From Nitrosomonas sp. (GTDB lineage: Bacteria > Pseudomonadota > Gammaproteobacteria > Burkholderiales > Nitrosomonadaceae): 39,359 nucleotides of DNA. The stretch covers positions 1 through 39,359 of the forward strand of contig JAHBZZ010000026.1 in NCBI GenBank assembly GCA_019635215.1, given 5' to 3'. Under the pieces are notes generated by a model. That model was given only the letters and a program-made list of their open reading frames with translations. It was not told the DNA's origin and made no database searches. A program made the position numbers and the translations under genes. This document shows positions 15,981 to 24,483 of this stretch, in pieces. Numbering within the stretch: the stretch's first letter is position 1; each line of letters begins with the position of its first letter.

Positions 15981-17600
15981 ATGAATACATCGATGACCAC
16001 CACGCGGCAGCAAACGGTATTAAAGCCGCCACAGACGGGCATTCTGCAGCGTCAGTGTGCCTGCGGCAAGCATACGATGGCAGGTGGCATATGTGCGGAA
16101 TGCGTCAGGAAAAAAACAATGGTGCAGCGCAAGCTGACGATCGGCGCACTGAGCGATCCACTGGAACGGGAAGCCGATCGTGTGGCTGAGCAGGTGTCGG
16201 CGGCACAGGCCAATCCTGCTATCAGTGTAGCGATTACAAGTATCCAGCGCGATGCAGGGCGGCCGTCAGAGGCATCGCAAGAAGTGCCGGCGAGTGTTGA
16301 GCAGGTGCTTGCCAGTGCTGGCACGCCGCTTGAACCGGTGTTGCGGCAGGATATGGAGCAGCGGTTCGGTCATGATTTCTCGAAGGTGCGGGTGCATTCG
16401 GATAGCACTGCGAGGCAGTCTGCCTTGGATATCGACGCGAAAGCCTATACGGTGGGTCATCACATCGTATTTGGTGCGGGCCGGTATGCGCCAGCCAGCA
16501 AGGAAGGGCTGCATCTTCTTGCGCATGAGCTGACTCACGTGGTGCAACAGTCTGGTGCGGGCAGTACCGCCCGGCGGCAGGTGCAAAGGGCGCCGGTTTA
16601 TTACCGCCAGCTGACCTGGAAGGATTTTCAGGGACAGGCCGTTGAGAGTGCGCCTGAATCGGCAGGAATATTAAGCTTGTTTGAACTGCCCGGTTTTACG
16701 GCAGTAGCCAGTATAAAAGATACCAAAACCCGATGTAAGCTGGGAAAGACGGCTTCGACTCTCTTTACTGTGACAAAAGAACTTGATCCTGCCCAGGCTG
16801 ACATAATCAAAGCCTACATGGACCCCAGTCAGTCGTGGGTAAAAAAGCGTTTTCAGGATGATGGCACTACGTATTGCTCAGGCATCGCGGCACGATGCGA
16901 GCGCGATTTCGACCAGAGTACCGCGACGGTGACAACCAGTTGTGAAAGGACTGTAAAGGATTGCGAGGATAGTTTCCAGAAGAGTAAAGGGGAGCGCCGG
17001 TTCACGATTGGCAGTAAAAGGCTGATTGTCAGCAGAGCCGACCAGTGCCGGCCGATGCTGTTTAAACCTTGCCAGAATGAATTAATGAAGGATGCACGCG
17101 TTACCGTGGGCGCCACGACAGTGAAGGCGAAAGACGATTGCAGAAAAGTTCTGCTGCCGGTATGCATGGCGGATGAAAAAGTTAAGAAAGCGGATCTGTT
17201 GAAACATGAGCAGGGACACTTCGATATTACCCACACATTGGCTAATAAAGCGCGTCCAAACATTAAAGAGAAAGCAAAAACAGTCCGGGTGACAGAAAAG
17301 CAGTGCGGAAAAGATGCAGCTGAGAAAGCAGCGGATGCGTCGTATGACAAACTGTACAGTGCATTGAAGCAACTGATCGACGATTGGCTGGCGGTGAAAG
17401 AAAAAGCGCATGAGGATTACGATGCACAAACCGGCCATGGTTCAAATGCCGTCAAACAGAAAAGCTGGGAGGCCGATATTCAGGCCGGATTGATGAAATA
17501 CGAGCCGGCAATGTTATCCACTAGAGGATCAACTAAGCTGCCGGTAGCGCCTGCTGGGACAAAATTACCGACAACCTCTCCCACACAGACACCGGAATAA
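15981..17600 (+). CDS. DUF4157 protein 3, putative cargo with a DUF922-like metalloprotease C-terminus
   Basis: A 539-residue protein. A Cys module (CAC 26-28; C38, C41), DPLEREADRVAEQV at 59-72 and the DUF4157 core at about 102-190 (HELTH 182-186) are followed by a domain opening YRQLTWKDFQG (208-218). Later come DPSQSWVK, LLKHEQGHFDIT (HEQGH at 409-413) and DYDAQTGHGSNAVKQKSWE. That succession fits DUF922, a predicted Zn-dependent protease family. Two potential zinc peptidase sites in one cargo is unusual. Several Cys lie between the two parts (about 294-395). No signal peptide. Confidence 0.88.
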   Translation: MNTSMTTTRQQTVLKPPQTGILQRQCACGKHTMAGGICAECVRKKTMVQRKLTIGALSDPLEREADRVAEQVSAAQANPAISVAITSIQRDAGRPSEASQEVPASVEQVLASAGTPLEPVLRQDMEQRFGHDFSKVRVHSDSTARQSALDIDAKAYTVGHHIVFGAGRYAPASKEGLHLLAHELTHVVQQSGAGSTARRQVQRAPVYYRQLTWKDFQGQAVESAPESAGILSLFELPGFTAVASIKDTKTRCKLGKTASTLFTVTKELDPAQADIIKAYMDPSQSWVKKRFQDDGTTYCSGIAARCERDFDQSTATVTTSCERTVKDCEDSFQKSKGERRFTIGSKRLIVSRADQCRPMLFKPCQNELMKDARVTVGATTVKAKDDCRKVLLPVCMADEKVKKADLLKHEQGHFDITHTLANKARPNIKEKAKTVRVTEKQCGKDAAEKAADASYDKLYSALKQLIDDWLAVKEKAHEDYDAQTGHGSNAVKQKSWEADIQAGLMKYEPAMLSTRGSTKLPVAPAGTKLPTTSPTQTPE

Positions 17601-17619
17601 CCGGGAGGACAGACGATAT

Positions 17620-19083
17620 ATGGATACCATGATCATGGATAAAACACCAGCTTCCCGAAAAAATAGCAGGATCAGTTTTTTACCAACTGCTCAAGGTACG
17701 CTGCAACGTGTGTGTGCCTGCGGTAACCATGCGATGGCAGGCGGGGAATGTACCGCGTGCGCCCGGAAAAAAACAATGCTGCAGCGCAAGCTGACGATGG
17801 GTGCCGATAACGATCCGCTGGAACGGGAAGCCGACCGGATTGCCGGGCAGGTAATGGCAAGATCGGCTGCTGCTGTCAGCACTGATTCATTCCGTATTCA
17901 ACGCGCCAGTCAGCAGGCCGGATCCATGGCAATCGTGCCTGCCAGCGTGGACCGTGTCCTCGCGGGTCCGGGTAAGCCGTTTGATGCAGCACTGCAGCAG
18001 GATATGGAGCAGCGTTTTGGCCACGATTTTTCAAAGGTGCGGGTACATACCGGCGCTGCCGCTGCACAATCGGCGCAGGAGGTCAATGCATATGCTTATA
18101 CGGTGGGACGCGACATTGTGTTTGGCGCAGGCCAGTTCGTGCCGGGAACATCTGACGGGCGGCGATTGATTGCGCACGAGCTGACGCATGTGCTGCAGCA
18201 ATCCGGCGTAAGCGGAATAGGTGGCGGCAAACTGGGAACGGTGCATGATCCCTTGCTGCAACGCGATCTCGCACTGCAGCCGACTAACCCCAATGCCCGG
18301 GAAGTCAATCTGACCGCGCAGCAGATTCGTGATGCGATCAACTTCAACCGGCGGCGCTATGATGCGGAAAATACCCGTCTTATTCAGGATGTTGTGGGTG
18401 CGCCTGTGACAGGTACGTTTGACGAGGAAACGATCCGGTTGATCGCACGGTATCAGGATGATTTCGGATTCACGCCCGCGGATGGGAAAGTCGGGCCGGA
18501 TACTTTTGATCAGTTGACCGCCGAGTTGCAGGCGGAGGGTGTCGATGATCAGACGTGCCTGACACTGTTCAATGTATCGGATCCGGCTATTCCGCTGAAT
18601 ATCCGTGTGGCCGGACCGGGCCTGGCGGATATTTTTTCGCGGTTTAGCATGACGGCGCGTTTTTCCCCGCATTGCCACTGCGATCAATTCGAGTACCGTC
18701 AGTTTATCTGTGGTTCGGTGGACAGAACACAAGGTGGCGTGGCCACCAATATCAATCATCTTTTTGCCATTCCCGGCGGTGGCCTGCCGCAATGCCCGGG
18801 CTGGGTGGAGGATGGCAATACGGCACAGGCCCAGAATGGCCGGTATGGTCATCGTAACCATGCGGCCAGGGTTAACAACCGCTATCTGGATGATACAGGC
18901 ACCGTGGATATGGCAAACGGTTGCCGGTTCGAAGCTTTCGATGTACCTGGTATGTTCGGGGTACCGGGTAACAGCGGCGACCGCTATGATTTTGATATAC
19001 GTTTTTTCGGGGATATCCGGCGCAACGGACGGAGGGTGCAGCGGAAATTCTGGGCGGTCAGGGACAATCTGACGATTCCGTGA
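17620..19083 (+). CDS. DUF4157 protein 4, putative cargo with PG_binding_1-like and novel C-terminal domains
   Basis: A 487-residue protein. A Cys module (CAC 32-34, CTAC 44-47), DPLEREADRIAGQV at 65-78 and the DUF4157 core at about 105-195 (HELTH 186-190) are followed at about 230-305 by a peptidoglycan-binding-1-like repeat (VTGTFDEETIRLIARYQDDF then DGKVGPDTFDQL). Residues about 312-487 are an unknown domain containing His, Cys and Asp clusters (FSPHCHCDQFEYRQF, YGHRNHAARVNN, GDRYDFDIRFFGD) that could be enzymatic or metal-binding. GGGAGG lies about 12 nt before the first ATG; ATGs at 17629 and 17635 are alternatives. No signal peptide. Confidence 0.88.
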   Translation: MDTMIMDKTPASRKNSRISFLPTAQGTLQRVCACGNHAMAGGECTACARKKTMLQRKLTMGADNDPLEREADRIAGQVMARSAAAVSTDSFRIQRASQQAGSMAIVPASVDRVLAGPGKPFDAALQQDMEQRFGHDFSKVRVHTGAAAAQSAQEVNAYAYTVGRDIVFGAGQFVPGTSDGRRLIAHELTHVLQQSGVSGIGGGKLGTVHDPLLQRDLALQPTNPNAREVNLTAQQIRDAINFNRRRYDAENTRLIQDVVGAPVTGTFDEETIRLIARYQDDFGFTPADGKVGPDTFDQLTAELQAEGVDDQTCLTLFNVSDPAIPLNIRVAGPGLADIFSRFSMTARFSPHCHCDQFEYRQFICGSVDRTQGGVATNINHLFAIPGGGLPQCPGWVEDGNTAQAQNGRYGHRNHAARVNNRYLDDTGTVDMANGCRFEAFDVPGMFGVPGNSGDRYDFDIRFFGDIRRNGRRVQRKFWAVRDNLTIP

Positions 19084-19160
19084 AAAATAATAGTTTCATT
19101 CGACAGGATTGGGTTTGGGTAGTCCATACAGGGTAATCATTCATCGAGGAATCCGGAATT

Positions 19161-21662
19161 ATGCATTCAGACAATAAAACATATACCTATCGCTGCGGCG
19201 AAAAGGTGGCACTGACCAAGAGCGCCGATGAATTCGTGGTGCGGACTGCACCGGAAAATTTACGGGGATGCCGGTATACACGGGCGGAACAGGTTTCCCC
19301 CGCATCGTATAAATTGACCACGTATGCGGCTGAACTCGATAGCGCCATGAACCAGGCGCGGGAAACCGCTGTCGCGCATCATGCTTATTACACTGCCGCC
19401 ACGGGCGAGGAATTTCTCATTACCGACCGTGTTTTTGTGACGTTTAAAGCGGTCCTGACGCCCGAGCAGATCGATCTGTTTGCCGGCCGTTATGGCTTAA
19501 TACAACAGGAAGTCTATAGTGAACGGGACTACCTTTTTCAATTGACCGAGCATACCGGTATGAATCCGGTCAAACTGGTGGTACAGCTCATGGAAGACGA
19601 GCCGCTGGTGGAGAGCGCGGAGAATGATCTCAATCACCGGTTAAAAACCTACCAGTTTCAGGTGCCTGCTGATCCCAGCTATGTCCGGCAATGGCATTTG
19701 CACGATCATTTCAGTAATCCGGCCTTCGATAGCCGTGCTTCGGCGCGTTGCGAGGAAGCATGGCGGATTCTGAATCATTTTGGCAGCTTCGATGTGGTGG
19801 TGGGGGTGACCGATGATGGTTGCAAGATAGATCATCCGGACTTCGATTCGCCCGGTAAATTTGCCGGTTGGGGTTATTTCCGCGGCAGCCGGCTGGTGGT
19901 GCGCGACGATATCGATGCGGACGCAGCGCAGATGTATCGTACAGGCGCCAACCACGGCACTTCCTGTGCGGGTGTGATTGCGGGTGAAGCCGATGCTGTG
20001 TTAACGGTGGGTGCGGCGCCCGGCTGCCGTCTGCTGCCGATACAGTGGGAATCCAATGGTCCCTATCTTCAGATTACCGATTCCAAGTTGCTGACCGCGC
20101 TCAATTATCTGGCGGATAATGTTGATGTGATCTCCAATTCCTGGGGAGGCGTGCCGACCAGTCTGTGGCCTGCCGCGGTCATCAACAGAATCCGGCAACT
20201 CGCGGTCAATGGCGGGCGGCGGAAAAAAGGCATTGTTTTTTTGTGGGCGGCCGGTAACGAAAATTGCCCCATTCAGCATACCGCCAATACCGAGGTTCCC
20301 TATAACGACGGCTGGCGGCAGAATAGCGATGGCTCATGGTCGTGGGTCGGCGTCAGTACGACACGGCAGTTCCGGAACAACCTGGTTAACGTGCCTGGCG
20401 TCATGCATGTGGCGGCTTTGGCCAGTAATGCGCAGCGGAGCCACTATTCCAATTATGGAACGGGTATCGGTTTATGCGCGCCCACCAATAACGTTCATGA
20501 ATATCGCCGCATGACGGTGACCGGCTTGGGTATTACGACGACGACGGGTACGGGAAGCGGCGTGACGGCGGCATTTGGTGGAACATCAAGCGCTACCCCG
20601 CTGGTTGCCGGGGTAGCCGCGCTGGTCATCTCGGCCAATCCGGGTCTGACTGCACTGGAAGTCATCGCTGTTCTCAAGCGCACAGCAGCCAGGAATCTAA
20701 ATATGGCGGGCTATCCGAAAACGCCGCCTGCCAGTTACGACCCGTCTCCGGGATGGGATGTTTCCCCGGTTCCGCCTTTTGATCAAGGTGCTTTTATCGA
20801 TACAGGGAGTGCGGATGGCCTGTGGAGTCCTTGGTTCGGCCACGGCAGATTAGATGCCGCAGAAGCCGTGGCCGAGGCGCTGCGGCTGGGTGGTGGCGTA
20901 TCTGCTGAACAAACCTACCGTCAGGCCTCTTCGCCGGCCTTGCCGATCCCGGATAACGATGCGGCCGGTGTGCGGGACACCATTCTGTTTGCTGACAATA
21001 CACGCATCGGTTCCATCAGGGTTGCAGTAGATATTGCCCATAGCTATATCGGCGATTTACGGCTGACGTTGCTGACGCCTTCCGGCAGCGGCGTGATGCT
21101 GCACAATCGCAACGGTGGCAGCGCGGATAACCTTAATCAATCTTTTGACGAAAACACGACCCTTGGCCTTGCCGGTTTGAAAGGCCAGCCGCTTCAGGGT
21201 GTCTGGACACTCCATGTCCAGGATCTGGCCCGCGCCGATAAAGGCGTGTTGAACCGTTGGGAGATCGCGGCATCGGGTTACGCGGATGCCACGGTTCAGG
21301 CAGAGGAATCACCGGGTGTCTCTATTCCGGACAATGACTCCGCCGGTATTGAAAGAACGTTGACGGTGACCGGTAACGGCAAGATAGGTGACATCCGTAT
21401 CGCGGTCGATATTACCCATAGCTTCATCGGTGATCTGATCGTAACACTGGTCGCACCTGATGGTACAGGCATCGCCCTGCATTCCCGTAGCGGCGGCAGT
21501 CAGGACAATATCATCAAAACCTATACCACCGCCACGACACCTGCGCTATCGGCATTACGCGGCCATGCGCTGCAAGGGGCATGGCGTTTGCGGGTTGCCG
21601 ATCTCGGTGCCAAGGATGTCGGTAAACTGAATCACTGGACAGTGTGGATAACGCCTGAATAA
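19161..21662 (+). CDS. Subtilisin-like serine protease (S8) with two P domains, leaderless
   Basis: An 833-residue protein. An N-terminal region of about 170 residues (FVVRTAPENLRG, FVTFKAVLTPEQI, VYSERDYLFQL) resembles an S8 propeptide. The catalytic domain has Asp218 (GVTDDGC), His265 (NHGTSCAGV) and Ser476 (GTSSATP), with WAAGNEN for the oxyanion hole. Two tandem P/homoB domains follow (about 590-710 and 717-832), each starting IPDND and ending in an LNxW motif. There is no Sec signal although secreted subtilisins normally have one. Placed between the DUF4157 genes and the hub genes of the same cluster, it may be particle cargo or a particle-associated maturation protease. Confidence 0.93.
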   Translation: MHSDNKTYTYRCGEKVALTKSADEFVVRTAPENLRGCRYTRAEQVSPASYKLTTYAAELDSAMNQARETAVAHHAYYTAATGEEFLITDRVFVTFKAVLTPEQIDLFAGRYGLIQQEVYSERDYLFQLTEHTGMNPVKLVVQLMEDEPLVESAENDLNHRLKTYQFQVPADPSYVRQWHLHDHFSNPAFDSRASARCEEAWRILNHFGSFDVVVGVTDDGCKIDHPDFDSPGKFAGWGYFRGSRLVVRDDIDADAAQMYRTGANHGTSCAGVIAGEADAVLTVGAAPGCRLLPIQWESNGPYLQITDSKLLTALNYLADNVDVISNSWGGVPTSLWPAAVINRIRQLAVNGGRRKKGIVFLWAAGNENCPIQHTANTEVPYNDGWRQNSDGSWSWVGVSTTRQFRNNLVNVPGVMHVAALASNAQRSHYSNYGTGIGLCAPTNNVHEYRRMTVTGLGITTTTGTGSGVTAAFGGTSSATPLVAGVAALVISANPGLTALEVIAVLKRTAARNLNMAGYPKTPPASYDPSPGWDVSPVPPFDQGAFIDTGSADGLWSPWFGHGRLDAAEAVAEALRLGGGVSAEQTYRQASSPALPIPDNDAAGVRDTILFADNTRIGSIRVAVDIAHSYIGDLRLTLLTPSGSGVMLHNRNGGSADNLNQSFDENTTLGLAGLKGQPLQGVWTLHVQDLARADKGVLNRWEIAASGYADATVQAEESPGVSIPDNDSAGIERTLTVTGNGKIGDIRIAVDITHSFIGDLIVTLVAPDGTGIALHSRSGGSQDNIIKTYTTATTPALSALRGHALQGAWRLRVADLGAKDVGKLNHWTVWITPE

Positions 21663-21687
21663 CGAAGCTGCCATAGGAGATTTCAAG

Positions 21688-21792
21688 ATGTTCGCACGAT
21701 ATAACCGTATTGTTCATTTGAAGTATGTGAGCATTTTGAGTTCGATTTTAACGCCGCAATGCGCCCTTCAGCGAGATCTTAAACGACCATGA
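21688..21792 (+). CDS. Possible 34-aa ORF coupled to the hub gene
   Basis: An ATG at 21688 with TAGGAGA 6-8 nt upstream opens a 34-codon frame (MFARYNRIVHLK at the start) whose TGA at 21790 overlaps the ATG of the next gene (21789) as ATGA. The next gene has only a weak RBS of its own, so this frame may serve to couple translation across the junction between cargo block and hub genes. It could also be a decayed gene end. No recognisable domain. Confidence 0.4.
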   Translation: MFARYNRIVHLKYVSILSSILTPQCALQRDLKRP

Positions 21793-22445
21793 CTACTTTT
21801 CCGAATGCACCAAAAGTCCTCAAAGGCGGCATTGTGCTGATCGATGCGGTATCGGTGCAGGTACGGCGCATCATTTCGTTGCAGTATAACCCGGACTCGC
21901 TGACGCGCACCTTGCAGGTACAGGGCGCAGGGGGCGATGAGGGTAGCCGTTCGGAAGCCATGCGCTTTAAAGGCCCGGCCGTGGAGACGTTCAAACTGGA
22001 AGCGGAAATCGATGCAGCGGACCAGCTGGAATTTCCGGATCAGCACCGTGCCGTAGTGGAAAACGGCATCCAGCCCCAACTGGCTGTGCTGGAATCGCTG
22101 GTTTATCCGACCAGTAGCCAGTTGCTTGACCGTAATACCATGGCGCAATCCGGCACGTTGGAGATTGCACCGATGGAAGCGCCACTGGCGTTGTTCATCT
22201 GGAGCAGGCACCGTATCGTCCCGGTACGGGTGACCGATTTCAGCGTGACCGAAGAAGCATTCGATCCGTCACTGAATCCGATTCGCGCCAAGGTGAGTAT
22301 CGGTTTGCGCGTATTGAGTGTGGATGACCTCGGGTTCGCGCATAAGGGCGGTGGTTTGTTTATGAGTTATTTACAGGCGAAGGAGCGGCTTGCCGGTAAG
22401 GTGCAGGCCGGATCGTTTCCAACGCTGGGAATAGGAGGTCTCTGA
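21789..22445 (+). CDS. CIS_tube-domain baseplate protein (Pvc7/Afp7 N-terminal-like)
   Basis: A 218-residue protein with the contractile-injection-system tube N-terminal pattern: an opening that leads into IISLQYNPDSLTRTLQVQG, then FKLEAEIDAAD, LFIWSRHRIVPVRVTDFSVT and NPIRAKVSIGLRVLS. In PVC and AFP this domain and a LysM domain form one protein linking tube and spike; here the LysM is encoded by the next gene, overlapping by one base (TGATG). It probably forms the first ring above the hub. Start at the ATGA overlap with a 34-codon frame. No signal peptide. Confidence 0.9.
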   Translation: MTTFPNAPKVLKGGIVLIDAVSVQVRRIISLQYNPDSLTRTLQVQGAGGDEGSRSEAMRFKGPAVETFKLEAEIDAADQLEFPDQHRAVVENGIQPQLAVLESLVYPTSSQLLDRNTMAQSGTLEIAPMEAPLALFIWSRHRIVPVRVTDFSVTEEAFDPSLNPIRAKVSIGLRVLSVDDLGFAHKGGGLFMSYLQAKERLAGKVQAGSFPTLGIGGL

Positions 22446-22810
22446 TGATTGATCCGATTCAGGCTTTCATGCAGGCCAATGCACTCGTGGCGCCTGTTTA
22501 TCCCCCTGAGAGCCGTTATTATGCGGTTGCAACCACGCAATTGACGCAACCCGATGGCTCGGCCGTCGTCTATCTGAAGCGGCGTTTTGTGCCGCCACCC
22601 GAACATTTTGCGCTGCTGCAAGAACACAGCGTGGCCGAAGGAGACCGGGTAGATAACCTTGCTGCGCGTTATATCGGCGATGCATCGCAATATTGGCGAC
22701 TCTGCGATGCCAATGGCGCCATTCGCCCCGATGAACTGACAGAAACAGCAGGCAGATCGCTGCGTATTACGCTGCCGGAAGGTGTGCCGGGAGTGCCGGA
22801 TGCTGACTAA
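22445..22810 (+). CDS. LysM-like baseplate protein
   Basis: A 121-residue protein with TAGGAGG 5 nt before the ATG. After an N-terminal strand region (SRYYAVATTQLTQ, AVVYLKRRFVP) it carries a LysM-like fold at about 62-112 (SVAEGDRVDNLAARYIGDASQYWRLCDANG; internal motif QYWRLCDANG). In eCIS and Photorhabdus-type particles the LysM module is part of the hub-associated Pvc7, so this is most likely the second half of a split Pvc7 and a structural adaptor rather than a cell-wall enzyme. It overlaps the hub gene by 11 nt. Confidence 0.88.
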   Translation: MIDPIQAFMQANALVAPVYPPESRYYAVATTQLTQPDGSAVVYLKRRFVPPPEHFALLQEHSVAEGDRVDNLAARYIGDASQYWRLCDANGAIRPDELTETAGRSLRITLPEGVPGVPDAD

Positions 22811-23942
22811 GGGCATACAACTGACCATCCTGATCGGCCCAGTCGTGCCGATACCGGTCCCGCAGGTGGTTATGGATGCGTTGGACAGTATCCAGGTGAC
22901 TGCCGCGGCGGGTGAAGTGAGTGGTTTCCAGATCAATCTTCAGTTCAACAGCAAATCGGAACTGAATACCATTTTCCTGATTGCGGGCGCCACCAACAGC
23001 GGCCCGGCCACGCCGCCACTGCGTGTGATGCTGATCGTCACGCTGAATGGCACGCCGCAGCCGCTGTTCGACGGGGTGATGACCAATGTTCAGGTGCAGG
23101 CAGGTGGTAACGGCGCACCCGGTATGGTGACGATTACCGGGGAAGATCTGACTAAAGTGATGAGCATGATCGATTTCAGCGGTCTTCCCTATCCTGCGAT
23201 GCCGATCGAGGCGCGTGTGGCGCTGATTTGCGCCAAGTATGCCGCCTTTGGTCTGATACCGTTAATCATTCCCGTACTGTTTCCCGATATTCCCATTCCG
23301 ATCGAACGGATTCCCGCGCATCAGGGCACTGATCTCGACTATATCCAGCAGCTCGCCGAGGAAGCCGGTTACATCTTTTATATTGAGCCTGGGCCGGCGC
23401 CAGGCACCAACGTGGCTTATTTCGGGCCGGAAATCAAAATCGGCGTGCCGCAACCGGCGCTCAATGTGGACATGGACGCGTTCACCAACGTGGAAAATAT
23501 GAGCTTCTCGTTTGATCCGACCAAAGGCGTGCTGCCCATCGTGTTTATCCAGAATCAGTTGACACGTGTGCCGATCCCGATCCCGATTCCCAATCTCAAC
23601 CCATTGCAACCGCCGCTGGGGGTATTGTCCACGCCGCTCAGCAACCTCAAGCTGCTGAAGAACACGGCCAAGATGAATCCGATGCAGGCGATTTCAACGG
23701 GGCTCAATGAAGCCAAAAAATCGCAGGATTCGGTCAGCGCCGACGGCAGTCTGAATGTGCTGCGCTATGGCCGGCCGCTCAAGGCGCGGCAGCTGGTGGG
23801 GGTGCGTGGCGCGGGTGTGGCCTATGACGGCCTCTATTTCGTGAAAAGTGTGACCAGTACACTCAAACGTGGTGAGTTCAAACAAAGTTTTAATTTGACG
23901 AGAAACGGTCTCGTTTCGATTACGCCGAGGGTTCCCGTATGA
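22800..23942 (+). CDS. Baseplate hub protein (gp27-like half of VgrG/Pvc8)
   Basis: A 380-residue hub subunit. The start at the ATG at 22800 (GGGAG 7 nt upstream) replaces a longer frame from 22782 that has no RBS. Family features include an N-terminal beta barrel (DALDSIQVTAAAGEVSGFQI, LFDGVMTNVQVQAGG), a central hub domain (DLDYIQQLAEEAGYIFYIEP), and the C-terminal GRPLKARQLVGVRGAGVAYDGLY and VKSVTSTLKRGEFKQSFNLTRN, as in phage gp27 and VgrG. The OB-fold and spike part is on the next gene, so hub and spike are split. Trimeric assembly at the base of the tube is expected. Confidence 0.9.
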   Translation: MLTKGIQLTILIGPVVPIPVPQVVMDALDSIQVTAAAGEVSGFQINLQFNSKSELNTIFLIAGATNSGPATPPLRVMLIVTLNGTPQPLFDGVMTNVQVQAGGNGAPGMVTITGEDLTKVMSMIDFSGLPYPAMPIEARVALICAKYAAFGLIPLIIPVLFPDIPIPIERIPAHQGTDLDYIQQLAEEAGYIFYIEPGPAPGTNVAYFGPEIKIGVPQPALNVDMDAFTNVENMSFSFDPTKGVLPIVFIQNQLTRVPIPIPIPNLNPLQPPLGVLSTPLSNLKLLKNTAKMNPMQAISTGLNEAKKSQDSVSADGSLNVLRYGRPLKARQLVGVRGAGVAYDGLYFVKSVTSTLKRGEFKQSFNLTRNGLVSITPRVPV

Positions 23943-24454
23943 GCGACAACAATAAGTTTTTTGGTAAATATCGTGGCATGGTGCTCAACAATGTCGATCC
24001 TATGCAGCAGGGACGGTTGCAGGTACAGGTACCGGATGTCTCCGGTCTGGTGCCCGCAAGCTGGGCGATGCCCTGCGTGCCGCTGGCAGGAATCAATACC
24101 GGCATGTTTGCCCTGCCGATGATCGGTAGTGGCGTCTGGGTGGAATTCGAGCAGGGCAATCCGGATTATCCGATCTGGGTGGGATGTTTCTGGGGGAGCG
24201 CGGCGGAAGTACCGGTATTGTCGCGCATGGTGCCGCCCGCGGTGCCGGGCATCACACTGCAGACCCCGCTCAAGAATGGCATCGTCATCAGCGATGTGCC
24301 CGGTCCCACGGGCGGTATCCAGCTTCAGACCACGACGGGCGCGATGATTTCCGTCACGGATATCGGCATCATGATCTCCAACGGCAAAGGGGCGGTGATC
24401 AATCTCACCGGCCCTACGGTGGATATCAACCTTGGGGCGCTTACCGTTGTTTAG
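23939..24454 (+). CDS. Spike protein (gp5/baseplate V-like, OB fold and beta-helix)
   Basis: A 171-residue protein. Residues about 8-90 are an OB-fold of the gp5/VgrG type (GKYRGMVLNNVDPMQQGRLQVQVPDVSG, with GSGVWVEFEQGNPDYPIWVG). The rest (about 105-170, LKNGIVISD, IQLQTTTGAMISVTDIGIMI, GAVINLTGPTVDIN) is a short strand-turn repeat typical of the triple-stranded beta-helix needle. It overlaps the hub gene by 4 nt and, with it, makes up one VgrG/Pvc8 equivalent. The following PAAR-like protein would cap its tip. Confidence 0.94.
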   Translation: MSDNNKFFGKYRGMVLNNVDPMQQGRLQVQVPDVSGLVPASWAMPCVPLAGINTGMFALPMIGSGVWVEFEQGNPDYPIWVGCFWGSAAEVPVLSRMVPPAVPGITLQTPLKNGIVISDVPGPTGGIQLQTTTGAMISVTDIGIMISNGKGAVINLTGPTVDINLGALTVV

Positions 24455-24483
24455 GCAGTGATATTCGATAAGGAGAACGATTG

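Noticed and set aside
14326-19083. DNA repeats among the DUF4157 genes as a CRISPR or direct-repeat array
   Set aside because: The similarity is that of paralogous coding sequence; spacing is gene-sized and no spacers exist.
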